Source: Persephonella sp964519345
GTDB lineage: Bacteria > Aquificota > Aquificia > Aquificales > Hydrogenothermaceae
DNA: 64,000 bases
Direction of reading: 5' to 3'
NCBI GenBank assembly: GCA_964519345.1
Contig: CAZFKX010000024.1
Location: forward strand, 20,897 to 84,896
Program-made: the position numbers and the translations under genes
The notes under the pieces: generated by a model
Databases searched by the model: none
What the model saw: only the letters and a program-made list of their open reading frames with translations
Told to the model about the DNA's origin: nothing
Shown here: positions 1 to 8,359 of the stretch, one piece after another
How positions within the stretch are numbered: the stretch's first letter is position 1
Layout of the letters: each line of letters begins with the position of its first letter

Positions 1-1713
1 AGCCGTAGAAAACTGACATTTTTAAGACTTATGGTTCAAAATGGTCTCGTTCCTGCAGAAGAAGTTAGAGACAATCCTGCGCTAAGCGGAAAGGACTTTA
101 CAGATATACTTGATTACCTCGTAAACAAAAAAATAACAGATGAGGAAAAGATAAAAGACTTTTTCGTAAAATTCTTGAATCTGAAAGCGTATAATCCAGA
201 AGAACACTACCTGGATAAGAACAACGATGTTATTAAAACAATATCATTCACTTATATGAAGAAGAAAAAGTTCGTTCCCCTTTTTTATAAGGATGGAATC
301 CTATCCATAGCAGCATTTAATCCAATTGATAAAGAGATAGTTCAGTATCTTAAATTTCTTGGTATAAAAAATATAGACGTTTACGTTGCAACACTCTCTG
401 AGATAAATAATCTCCTCAACCAGATAGCACCTGATACATCAGCAGAAGAACTTATAAGCAGTTTTGGTTTAGATGCTGAGGTTGAAGAAGAGATACAGAA
501 AGAAGAAGATATTAACGTTGCCGAAGTTATCGCCGGTGCAGAAGAAGCCCCTATTGTTAAAGCCTCAAGACTGTTTATAGTAAACGCTGTTAGACAGGGA
601 GCATCTGATATACATATAGAACCCTTTGAAAAAGAACTTAGAGTTAGATACAGAATTGACGGTATATTGAGAACTATTCAAAAACTGCCCTCTACAGTAA
701 AGGAAGCTCTTGTTGCAAGATATAAGATAATGGCCAACCTTGATATCGCTGAAAAAAGACTCCCTCAGGACGGAAGAATCAGGGTAAAAATAGACAAAAA
801 ACCTATAGATCTAAGGGTGTCAATAGTTCCCACAGTATATGGTGAAAAAGTTGTTATGAGGATTCAGGATGCAGAATCTTATCTCGGGCTTAAACTTGAA
901 GATCTGGGTTTTGAAAAAGACGATCTTGAGAAAATAAGAAGAGCTATATACAACCCATGGGGGATGGTTCTTGTTACAGGTCCAACAGGATCAGGTAAAA
1001 CAACAACACTATATACGGCTCTCATGGAAAGAAATACTGAAGACGTTAACATATCAACAGCTGAAGATCCTGTTGAAGTTTCTATACCGGGAATAAATCA
1101 GGTACAGATAAAAGAACATATAGGTCTTACATTTGCCGAGGCTTTAAGGGCATTTTTAAGACAGGATCCAGATATTATACTGGTAGGTGAGATAAGAGAT
1201 AGAGAGACTGCCGAGATATCAATAAAAGCAGCCCTTACGGGACATCTTGTCTTTTCTACACTTCATACAAACGATGCTCCATCGTCGATAACAAGGCTGA
1301 TTGATATAGGTGTAGAAAACTTTCTTGTAGGAACTGCCGTAAATTTAATACTCGCCCAGAGATTGATAAGAAAACTTTGTAAACACTGTAGAAAACCAGC
1401 ATCATATCCAGCTGAGTTCTGGAAGGGACTTGGATTCTCAGATGAAGAGATAAAAAATGGAGAGTTTTATATACACAATCCCAATGGCTGCGAAAAGTGC
1501 AATAGAACAGGTTATAAAGGCAGAACAGCCGTTCATGAGATACTTGAGGTTGATGATGATATGAGAAAAGCTATTCTCTCTGGAGCAAATGCAGCACAGC
1601 TCAGAGAACTTGCAATTAAAAAAGGAATGAGAACACTATATAAAAATGCTCTTTTAAAAGTAAAAAGAGGAATAACGGATATAGCAGAGATTGAAAGAGT
1701 TTTAATGAAATAA
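1..1713 (+). CDS. pilB: Type IV pilus extension ATPase PilB (GspE family), 5' end outside window
   Basis: Cytoplasmic motor ATPase that drives pilus assembly (or type II secretion). Numbering from the ATG at 31, an N-terminal GspE-type domain is followed by the nucleotide-binding domain. The Walker A motif GPTGSGKTT lies near residue 318, the Walker B/His-box segment (DPDIILVGEIRD, then HTND) near 380-415, and two CxxC pairs (CKHC, CEKC) of the PilB zinc site near 450 and 490. The reading frame is open to base 1 (SRRKLTFLRL before that ATG) and the ATG has no ribosome binding site, so the true start is probably upstream and the gene is 5'-partial here. It is followed after 16 nt by pilT and then pilC, a normal pilus motor operon. 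PilB versus GspE cannot be settled without the pilin genes. Confidence 0.93.
   Translation, partial: SRRKLTFLRLMVQNGLVPAEEVRDNPALSGKDFTDILDYLVNKKITDEEKIKDFFVKFLNLKAYNPEEHYLDKNNDVIKTISFTYMKKKKFVPLFYKDGILSIAAFNPIDKEIVQYLKFLGIKNIDVYVATLSEINNLLNQIAPDTSAEELISSFGLDAEVEEEIQKEEDINVAEVIAGAEEAPIVKASRLFIVNAVRQGASDIHIEPFEKELRVRYRIDGILRTIQKLPSTVKEALVARYKIMANLDIAEKRLPQDGRIRVKIDKKPIDLRVSIVPTVYGEKVVMRIQDAESYLGLKLEDLGFEKDDLEKIRRAIYNPWGMVLVTGPTGSGKTTTLYTALMERNTEDVNISTAEDPVEVSIPGINQVQIKEHIGLTFAEALRAFLRQDPDIILVGEIRDRETAEISIKAALTGHLVFSTLHTNDAPSSITRLIDIGVENFLVGTAVNLILAQRLIRKLCKHCRKPASYPAEFWKGLGFSDEEIKNGEFYIHNPNGCEKCNRTGYKGRTAVHEILEVDDDMRKAILSGANAAQLRELAIKKGMRTLYKNALLKVKRGITDIAEIERVLMK
967..1010 (+). repeat. 44-bp direct repeat shared by pilB and pilT (copy 1)
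   Basis: This segment, which encodes the Walker A region, is identical to 2126-2169 in pilT. The two proteins are paralogues, but the flanking codons diverge. Confidence 0.85.
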
Positions 1714-1729
1714 ATCATAGAGGGAGATC

Positions 1730-2809
1730 ATGGAAAGAGAACTTTCTTTAACAATTGATGAGATAGCAAGAAAATCACTTGAGATGGATGCAACAGATAT
1801 CCATATCACAGCTGGAGCCCCACCTACATTAAGAATTGATGGAAAAATAACGTATCTTTCTGATTATCCAGTTCTTTATCCAAGAGATACCCAGAAGCTA
1901 ATTTACTCAATAATGAATGAAAAACAGAAAAGGACATTTGAGGACAAAAACGAGGTTGATTTTTCAATAGGTATAAAAGGTATAGGGAGATTCAGGGTGA
2001 ATGTTTTCAGGCAAAGAGGTAGTGTTGCCGCAGCTTTAAGAAGAATACCTTACGAGATAAAACCTATGGAAGAACTTGGACTGATTCCCTCTGTAAAAGA
2101 GCTGTGCAGGAAAAGTATGGGACTCGTTCTTGTTACAGGTCCAACAGGATCAGGTAAAACAACAACACTTGCATCCATGATAGACTATATAAATGCAAAC
2201 TTTCAGTATCATATCATTACAATTGAGGATCCTATTGAGTATCTCTTTCCCCATAAGAAATCTCTTGTTGCCCAGAGAGAAGTTGGAAATGATACTGGCG
2301 GATTTGCCATCGCATTAAAGTATGCACTCAGGGAAGATCCTGATGTGATACTTGTCGGTGAAATGAGGGATCTTGAGACTATAAAAGCTGCATTAACTGC
2401 AGCAGAAACCGGACACCTTGTCTTTGCTACACTTCATACAAACACAGCCATACAGACAATAAATCGTATAATTAATGTTTTTCCAGAACATGAACAAGAC
2501 CAGATAAGAACAGAATTAAGTTTTGTCCTTCAGGGAGTCATATCCCAGAGACTCCTTCCAAGAATAGGAGGAGGAAGGGTTCTTATCCATGAAGTCCTTA
2601 TACCAACAACTGGTATAAGAAATCTTATTAGAGAGAATAAGATACACCAGATTTATGGACTTATGCAGTCTGGACAGGTTGGAACAGGTATGCAGACGAT
2701 GAACCAGTCTATTATGAGAGCTATAAGAGAAGGTCTTATAACTCCTGAAGACGGTCTGAAAATATCGCCAGAACCACAAGAGCTTGAAAGATTATTGAAA
2801 CTTAAATAA
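1730..2809 (+). CDS. pilT: Pilus retraction ATPase PilT
   Basis: 359-residue cytoplasmic hexameric ATPase that depolymerises type IV pili for twitching and adhesion. The N-terminal PAS-like domain contains the DIHI and LRIDG signatures (about residues 20-40). The P-loop GPTGSGKTTT is near residue 137, the Asp box ITIEDPIE near 165, the Walker B region DPDVILVGEMRD near 205, and the His box follows (HLVFATLHTN). Length and motif order are normal for PilT; the C-terminal AIREG retraction motif is present near residue 330. A good ribosome binding site (GAGGGAG) precedes the ATG. It sits between pilB and pilC, 13 nt before the latter. Confidence 0.95.
   Translation: MERELSLTIDEIARKSLEMDATDIHITAGAPPTLRIDGKITYLSDYPVLYPRDTQKLIYSIMNEKQKRTFEDKNEVDFSIGIKGIGRFRVNVFRQRGSVAAALRRIPYEIKPMEELGLIPSVKELCRKSMGLVLVTGPTGSGKTTTLASMIDYINANFQYHIITIEDPIEYLFPHKKSLVAQREVGNDTGGFAIALKYALREDPDVILVGEMRDLETIKAALTAAETGHLVFATLHTNTAIQTINRIINVFPEHEQDQIRTELSFVLQGVISQRLLPRIGGGRVLIHEVLIPTTGIRNLIRENKIHQIYGLMQSGQVGTGMQTMNQSIMRAIREGLITPEDGLKISPEPQELERLLKLK
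2126..2169 (+). repeat. 44-bp direct repeat shared by pilB and pilT (copy 2)
   Basis: Identical to 967-1010; encodes the PilT Walker A region. Confidence 0.85.
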
Positions 2810-2822
2810 ACAGGGGGAAGGT

Positions 2823-4025
2823 ATGCCTAAATTTATTTATACTGCAAGGGATAAATACGGAGTTTTAAAAAAAGACACGATATATGCTTCTGATGTAGGC
2901 ACTGCCGAAACGGAACTTACAAAACAGGGATATCAGATAATAAGGATAGAACTTGCTCCAAAAAAAGAATTCAGCATCGATATCTTCAAACCAAAGGTAA
3001 AAGAAAAAGATCTTGCTATATTTACAAGACAACTTGGAGCAATGATATCGGCAGGTGTTGGTATAGCAGAGGCATTAGAGATACTTTCTGAACAGATACC
3101 AAACAAAACACTTGCAGATGCATTAAAATCTGTTAAAGAAGATGTTATGGCGGGAATGTCCTTAGCAAAAGCTATGGAAAAACATCCAAAGGCATTTCCT
3201 GAGTTTCTTGTTAACCTGACGGCAGCCGCCGAAGAATCTGGAAATTTAGATGTAATTCTAAAAAGAGCCACTGTTTATTATGAAAAAATAGCAGCTATAA
3301 AAAGAAAACTTATCAGTGCTTCCTGGTACCCAGCAATGGTTGTTGTTATCGCAACAGTTATAGTTTTAGGAATACTAACATTTATTGTTCCTACATTTGC
3401 CCAGCTTTATAAAGGAATGGGATCTGAACTTCCATTCCTGACACAGTTCCTTATTAATGCAAGTAATTTTGTAAAATCAAATATTCTTATTATTTTTGCT
3501 GGAATCTTTGGACTGTTCATTTTAAACGGATATTTTTACAAAACAAAAGCGGGAAAAGAATTCTGGCATAGGGTTTTTCTTAATCTTCCGCTATTAGGAG
3601 AAATATTCAGAAAAGGTGCTGTTGCAAAATTCTCAAGAACGCTTTCTACCCTTGTAAGCGGGGGAGTTCCAATAATAAGGGCTCTTGAGATAGCATCAAC
3701 AGTTGCAGGAAATGTAGTTATAGAAAAATCTATTAATAAAACAAAAGATGAGGTAGAGAAAGGAAAACAGATATTCCAATCTCTTGATCCAAAATTATTC
3801 CCGCCTATATTTATCGCGATGGTAAGGGTCGGTGAAAACACAGGTAGACTGGATGAGATGCTTGATACAATAGCTGATTTCTTTGAAGATGAAGTTGACA
3901 GAGCTGTGGAAGGACTTTTATCAACTATAGAACCTTTACTTATGGTATTTATAGGCGGTATCGTTGGGGTTATTTTAATCGGCCTTTACCTGCCAATATT
4001 CAAACTTGGAGAGCTTATGAAATAA
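2823..4025 (+). CDS. pilC: Inner-membrane platform protein PilC (GspF family)
   Basis: 400-residue polytopic protein that anchors the pilus motors at the inner membrane. It has the duplicated T2SSF architecture: the first domain begins at about residue 60 (FTRQLGAMISAGVGI) and its second copy near 260 (FSRTLSTLVSGGVPI). Membrane segments lie near residues 168-192, 218-240 and 370-395. The start has a GGGGAAGG ribosome binding site. It ends directly at the mnmA start codon (TAA then ATG), so the four genes are probably cotranscribed. No pilin or secretin gene is visible in the window. Confidence 0.95.
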   Translation: MPKFIYTARDKYGVLKKDTIYASDVGTAETELTKQGYQIIRIELAPKKEFSIDIFKPKVKEKDLAIFTRQLGAMISAGVGIAEALEILSEQIPNKTLADALKSVKEDVMAGMSLAKAMEKHPKAFPEFLVNLTAAAEESGNLDVILKRATVYYEKIAAIKRKLISASWYPAMVVVIATVIVLGILTFIVPTFAQLYKGMGSELPFLTQFLINASNFVKSNILIIFAGIFGLFILNGYFYKTKAGKEFWHRVFLNLPLLGEIFRKGAVAKFSRTLSTLVSGGVPIIRALEIASTVAGNVVIEKSINKTKDEVEKGKQIFQSLDPKLFPPIFIAMVRVGENTGRLDEMLDTIADFFEDEVDRAVEGLLSTIEPLLMVFIGGIVGVILIGLYLPIFKLGELMK

Positions 4026-5087
4026 ATGAAAGTAGCTGTTGGTATGAGCGGAGGAGTGGACTCCTCTGTTGCCGCACTCCTCCTGAAAGAAAAAGGATAC
4101 GACGTAGTAGGTATTACATTAAAATTAAGCGGTATAGTCTGCTCAAATGATATACAGATTTGCTGCTCTCCACAGGATATAAAAGATGCTAAAAAGGTTG
4201 CCTCATACCTTGGTATCGAACATTATGTTATAGACTGGGAAGATATATTTAAAGAAAAAGTTATAAAGTATTTTGTTGAGGATTATAAAAAAGGGAAAAC
4301 ACCAAATCCCTGCTGTATCTGCAACAGGGAAGTAAAAACAGGAAGGCTTGCAAGATTTGTGAATAAAGTTTTAGGTGCTGAAAAATTCGCAACAGGTCAT
4401 TATATAAAACTGGAAAACCACCCTAATTATGGAAGGGTTATAAAAAGAGGATCAGATATTAAAAAAGACCAGTCTTACTTTATGGCTCTTTTAGAAAGGG
4501 ATGTTTTAGATCTTCTTATATTTCCTCTTTCAGAAATGAAAAAAGAAGAAGTCAGGAAAATAGCTGAGGAATATAAGATACCTGTTTCGGAAAAGAAGGA
4601 AAGTTTTGAGATATGTTTTACAGCCGGCAAAACACCAGCAGAGTATCTCTTTGACAATAAACTTATTGAGTTTGAGTCTGGTGATATTGTCCATATCAAA
4701 GGAAAAATCTTAGGAAAACACAAGGGGCTTCCTTTTTACACAATAGGTCAGAGAAGAGGACTCGGCGTTAGATGGAAAGAGCCGTTATACGTTGTTGATA
4801 AGAATGCTGACGAAAACGTAATTGTTGTAGGTGAGCGGGATAAACTACTGACAGACAGCGTAAGATCAGAAAATTTCAACTTTCTTGTCCCACCAGAAAA
4901 ATGGAACAAAGATAATTTATACGTTCAGGGAAGATACAGACAAAAGAGCGTAAAGATAAAAAATCTGGAAATAAATGGAAATAAGTTAACAGCATATTTT
5001 GAAAAACCTGAGGAAAGATTTGCCACTGGACAGATTCTTGCTGTTTACGATAATGATGTACTTCTTGGCGGTGGAATCATTATTTAG
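4026..5087 (+). CDS. mnmA: tRNA-specific 2-thiouridylase MnmA
   Basis: 353-residue enzyme that thiolates U34 of Lys, Glu and Gln tRNAs using ATP and persulfide sulfur. The PP-loop SGGVDSS is at residues 8-14. The cysteine-rich catalytic region TPNPCCICNRE is near residue 92-102, the second catalytic cysteine lies in SFEICFT near 195-201, and GQRRGLGV near 240 matches the family. Length is typical. Its start abuts the pilC stop with no gap, so it depends on translational coupling or read-through. It is convergent with the HD-domain reading frame at 5088, with no spacer. Confidence 0.96.
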   Translation: MKVAVGMSGGVDSSVAALLLKEKGYDVVGITLKLSGIVCSNDIQICCSPQDIKDAKKVASYLGIEHYVIDWEDIFKEKVIKYFVEDYKKGKTPNPCCICNREVKTGRLARFVNKVLGAEKFATGHYIKLENHPNYGRVIKRGSDIKKDQSYFMALLERDVLDLLIFPLSEMKKEEVRKIAEEYKIPVSEKKESFEICFTAGKTPAEYLFDNKLIEFESGDIVHIKGKILGKHKGLPFYTIGQRRGLGVRWKEPLYVVDKNADENVIVVGERDKLLTDSVRSENFNFLVPPEKWNKDNLYVQGRYRQKSVKIKNLEINGNKLTAYFEKPEERFATGQILAVYDNDVLLGGGIII

Positions 5088-5657
5088 CTAAAATCTCAGA
5101 TTTTTTACAAACTCTATAGCCTGCTGTTTAGTCTTTATCTTTCCCTCTATCTGAGCACGTATAAGTTTATTTTTAACATAACCTAATTGAGGAGAGGGTT
5201 TTATTGAAATAATATCCATAATCTCCTTTCCAGTTAAAAGAGGTTTTTCAATTATATGCCTGGTATAAACATTAAAGTAGTAACTCTGTAGATATATGAT
5301 AAATTCCCTCATTTTCTCCAAAAAATATTCATCTTCGGACGTTCCATAAGCATCTGAGATAGTAAGTATAAAAAGATGGACAGCTATATCTTTATTCTCA
5401 TACCAGAAAAAGTTAATATCTTTATCTGTAATATCCTTACTTTCAAAAAGGTAAAAAAGTCTGAAAACTGAAAGATGTTTTTCTATCAACTTTGATACAA
5501 ATAATGTAGCTTTATTTCCCAATGATAACGCTTCTGATATGCTGGATTTAAAGATCTCGGCTCCTTTTTTGTCGTGATCTAAAAATCTGTTATTTTTCTT
5601 TTCAGTATATATCTTTCCAACATCATGAAAAAATGCTGATAGTTTTAAAAGCGTCAA
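5088..5657 (-). CDS. HD-domain C-terminal part of the CCA-adding enzyme (frame-split)
   Basis: 189 codons from a TTG at 5657. The HD motif FFHDVGKIY near residue 10 and the later sequence resemble the C-terminal HD region of bacterial tRNA nucleotidyltransferases and multifunctional CCA proteins. There is no ribosome binding site at the TTG, and the frame is open upstream to the A9 tract (T9 on + at 5736-5744). Adding one base in that tract joins it smoothly to the upstream reading frame 5726-6697, giving a single protein of about 536 residues. It is therefore best read as the C-terminal half of one gene, separated by a frameshift that is either real, programmed or a sequencing error. Confidence 0.7.
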   Translation of the reverse strand: MTLLKLSAFFHDVGKIYTEKKNNRFLDHDKKGAEIFKSSISEALSLGNKATLFVSKLIEKHLSVFRLFYLFESKDITDKDINFFWYENKDIAVHLFILTISDAYGTSEDEYFLEKMREFIIYLQSYYFNVYTRHIIEKPLLTGKEIMDIISIKPSPQLGYVKNKLIRAQIEGKIKTKQQAIEFVKNLRF

Positions 5658-5725
5658 ATCTGAAAACTCGCTTAAGAATTTTGTTTTACCGAGCTTATTA
5701 AGAAATCTTTTATCAATAGTTGATT

Positions 5726-6697
5726 TTAAAATCTCTTTTTTTTTAGAAACTCTTCCATATACTCAACAGTTTTTAAGGAATGGTCAATCAGGTCGTATTT
5801 ATGAAACTGCCCTGATTTTTTTACTTTAATCATCATTTCTATCTGAGGTACAATCTCCTGAAAAACACCATTTTTTACCAGTTCTTTTATAGTAGAAGAT
5901 GCATTTACTCCATCAAATATCTTCAGTATCTCGTCTCTTACCCTTTCCTTAGGAGAATTTTTTATTATGTTTTTGTTTTTCTTTACCCACTTCTCAAAAT
6001 TTTCGTCCAAATCAAAGTTTATCTCCTGAGCTATTCTATATCCTCTTAATATTCTTACAGGATCTTTTTCAATATTATTATAAGATACAGGTCTTACTAT
6101 TCCAGATTGCAGATCCTCAAGTCCACCTGAAGGATCAAAAAGTACAGTTTGAGAAGCACCAAACCCAACTGTATCGTCAAAAACAACAGCCATAGCGTTT
6201 ATTGTAAAATCTCTTCCCATAAGATCCTTCTCTATTTTTTTTATTATCTCCCTTTCTTTGTCGTAGAAATCAAGATCAGGGTTGTTCATAATATCAGATA
6301 TATCAAGGTAAGAAAAATCAAATCTATATCTACAATCCCCTTCATAAAAGATTATAGTTGCAACATCTTTATCTTTTTCAAAATGGAATATATCTCCTTT
6401 ACCAAGTATCTTTCTTAGATTTTTAACAATATCAAACGGATCTGTTGTAACGATAAAATCTATATCAATTTTGTTTGATATTGGTCTATTTAAAAGTCTG
6501 TCCCTTATCCAGCCGCCAACAATCAGACATACAGTATCCCTTGAGAGAGCCTTAGATAGATAATCAAAATATGAGTTGTAAAAAAGAAGTCCATGTACAT
6601 ACTTTGTTTTTATATCAATATCTAATTTATCCCTCTCTTCCTTAGAAAGTTTTTGTCTTTGAAGTATCTTCTCAAGAAGTTTCTCTATTCCAAGCAT
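5726..6697 (-). CDS. cca: CCA tRNA nucleotidyltransferase / poly(A) polymerase head domain (frame-split)
   Basis: 323-residue N-terminal part of a class II CCA-adding enzyme, which builds or repairs the tRNA 3' CCA end. Visible motifs are the nucleotidyltransferase signature VGGWIRDRLLNR near residue 60, the catalytic acidic pair in DIDF near 78, RDFTINAMA near 161 (motif B), and DPVRILRGYR and ERVRDEIL further on (motifs D and E). The frame stops 5 codons after HSLKTVEYMEEFL at the A9 run, just where an HD domain should follow; that domain is present in the next frame (5088-5657). Aquifex is known to divide CC- and A-addition between two proteins, so specificity is left open. Confidence 0.85.
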   Translation of the reverse strand: MLGIEKLLEKILQRQKLSKEERDKLDIDIKTKYVHGLLFYNSYFDYLSKALSRDTVCLIVGGWIRDRLLNRPISNKIDIDFIVTTDPFDIVKNLRKILGKGDIFHFEKDKDVATIIFYEGDCRYRFDFSYLDISDIMNNPDLDFYDKEREIIKKIEKDLMGRDFTINAMAVVFDDTVGFGASQTVLFDPSGGLEDLQSGIVRPVSYNNIEKDPVRILRGYRIAQEINFDLDENFEKWVKKNKNIIKNSPKERVRDEILKIFDGVNASSTIKELVKNGVFQEIVPQIEMMIKVKKSGQFHKYDLIDHSLKTVEYMEEFLKKKRF

Positions 6698-6773
6698 ACC
6701 TTACTCCAAAACAGTCTGTATTAGAGAATTTTACCATAAGGCTTAATCTTTTTATGAATCAAAATACAAGTAG

Positions 6774-6779
6774 TATAAT
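6774..6779 (+). promoter_or_regulatory. Candidate -10 element for purH
   Basis: A perfect TATAAT lies 33 bp before the purH start codon in the 114-bp gap between the divergent cca and purH genes. The -35 candidate 17 bp upstream (TTTATG, 6751-6756) is poor. Confidence 0.35.
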
Positions 6780-6811
6780 TTTATTCAGGAATAATCACTG
6801 TGAGGTAAGGA

Positions 6812-8359
6812 ATGAAAAAAAGAGCTTTAATTTCTGTTTCTGACAAAAGAGGTGTCGTAGAATTTGCAGAAGAACTTGAAAGACTTGGTTATCAAATAAT
6901 CTCCTCTTCAGGTACAGCAAAGGTTCTTAAAGAGAGCGGAATAGATGTTATACAGGTATCTGATATAACAGGATTTCCAGAAATCATGGGAGGAAGGGTA
7001 AAAACACTTCATCCTAAGATACATGGAGGTCTTCTGGCTGTAAGAGACAACCCAGAGTATATGAGACAGCTTGAAGAGCAGGGAATAGAGCCTATAGATA
7101 TTGTTGCGATAAATCTTTATCCTTTTGAAGAGACTGTTAAAAAAGGGGCTGATATTGATCAGATTATAGAAAATATTGATATTGGCGGTCCTGCTATGGT
7201 AAGAGCATCAGCCAAAAATTATAAGTTTGTCACTATTGTTGTTGATCCCGATGATTACAACTCTATTATCTCAGAACTTAAAGAAAGCGGGGAAACAAGT
7301 CTGGAAACAAGAAAAAGATTGGCTTTAAAAGCATTTAGACACACAGCTTTTTATGACAGCGTTATATCTACAGTCCTTAATGAAAAGTTTGGCATAAATG
7401 AGAAATTTCCCTATGAACTTTCTGTCCCTTTTAGAAGAAAGAATCTGCTTAGATACGGTGAAAACCCTCATCAAGAAGCTGCTGTTTATATCTCGCCTGT
7501 TGAGTATAGAGGTCTTTCAACCGCAGAAAGTGAGATTCTTCACGGAAAAGAAATGTCTTACAATAATTATCTTGATGTTGAAGCAGCCGTAAATCTTGTA
7601 AAAGAGTTTGAAGAAACAGCTGCTGTTATAGTAAAACACAACAATCCATCTGGTGTAGCAACAGCCGAAAAGCCTGAAGAGGCATACAGAAAAGCTCTGT
7701 CTAAAGATCCAAAATCTGCTTTTGGCGGTATTGTAGCTTTTAACAGAACTGTTGATCTTAATACTGCAAAAGCCTTAACAGAGATATTTCTTGAGGTGGT
7801 TGCAGCACCTGATTTTGAAAAAGATGCGTTTGATTATCTCAAGGATAAAAAGAAAAATCTCAGGATTGTAAAGATAAGGAATTTCGAGAAAACACCGGAT
7901 GGTGTTGATTACAGAAGAATATCTGGAGGAATTTTAGTACAGGACAGAGATAACGAACTTTATAAGGAGCTTAAAGTTGTAACTGAAAGAAAACCTACAG
8001 ATAAAGAATTTGAAGACCTACTTTTTGCATGGAAAGTGGTAAAACATGTTAAATCGAATTCCGTAGTTATAGCAAAGGATAAAGCGACTGTCGGCATAGG
8101 GCCGGGTCAAACGTCAAGGGTTGACAGTCTTGAAACTGCTGTTAAAAAAGCAAAAGAGTTCAATCTTGATCTCAGTGGCTCTGTTCTTGCCTCTGAAGCA
8201 TTCTTCCCATTTAGAGATAGTATTGATCAGGCTGCTGAATATGGGATTAAAGCTGTTATTCAGCCTGGGGGATCAATAAGAGACAAGGAAGTTATACAGG
8301 CAGCAAATGAGCATAATATAGCTATGATTTTTACAGGAATGAGACATTTCAAACATTGA
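6812..8359 (+). CDS. purH: Bifunctional AICAR formyltransferase / IMP cyclohydrolase PurH
   Basis: 515-residue cytosolic enzyme for the last two steps of de novo IMP synthesis. The N-terminal MGS-like IMP cyclohydrolase domain starts at ALISVSDKRG and carries the GGRVKTLHPKIHGG signature near residue 55-70. The C-terminal AICAR transformylase domain carries the KHNNPSGVA motif near 270, with its catalytic Lys-His. Length is normal. The ribosome binding site is GTGAGGTAAGG. The 3' end overlaps the convergent histidine kinase by 11 nt and runs into a hairpin. With purT (17262-18440) it gives two purine-pathway genes in the window, not clustered. Confidence 0.97.
   Translation: MKKRALISVSDKRGVVEFAEELERLGYQIISSSGTAKVLKESGIDVIQVSDITGFPEIMGGRVKTLHPKIHGGLLAVRDNPEYMRQLEEQGIEPIDIVAINLYPFEETVKKGADIDQIIENIDIGGPAMVRASAKNYKFVTIVVDPDDYNSIISELKESGETSLETRKRLALKAFRHTAFYDSVISTVLNEKFGINEKFPYELSVPFRRKNLLRYGENPHQEAAVYISPVEYRGLSTAESEILHGKEMSYNNYLDVEAAVNLVKEFEETAAVIVKHNNPSGVATAEKPEEAYRKALSKDPKSAFGGIVAFNRTVDLNTAKALTEIFLEVVAAPDFEKDAFDYLKDKKKNLRIVKIRNFEKTPDGVDYRRISGGILVQDRDNELYKELKVVTERKPTDKEFEDLLFAWKVVKHVKSNSVVIAKDKATVGIGPGQTSRVDSLETAVKKAKEFNLDLSGSVLASEAFFPFRDSIDQAAEYGIKAVIQPGGSIRDKEVIQAANEHNIAMIFTGMRHFKH

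Noticed and set aside
31..48. ATG at 31 as the true start of pilB
   Set aside because: No ribosome binding site precedes it and the frame stays open to base 1 with PilB-like sequence, so the gene most likely begins outside the window.
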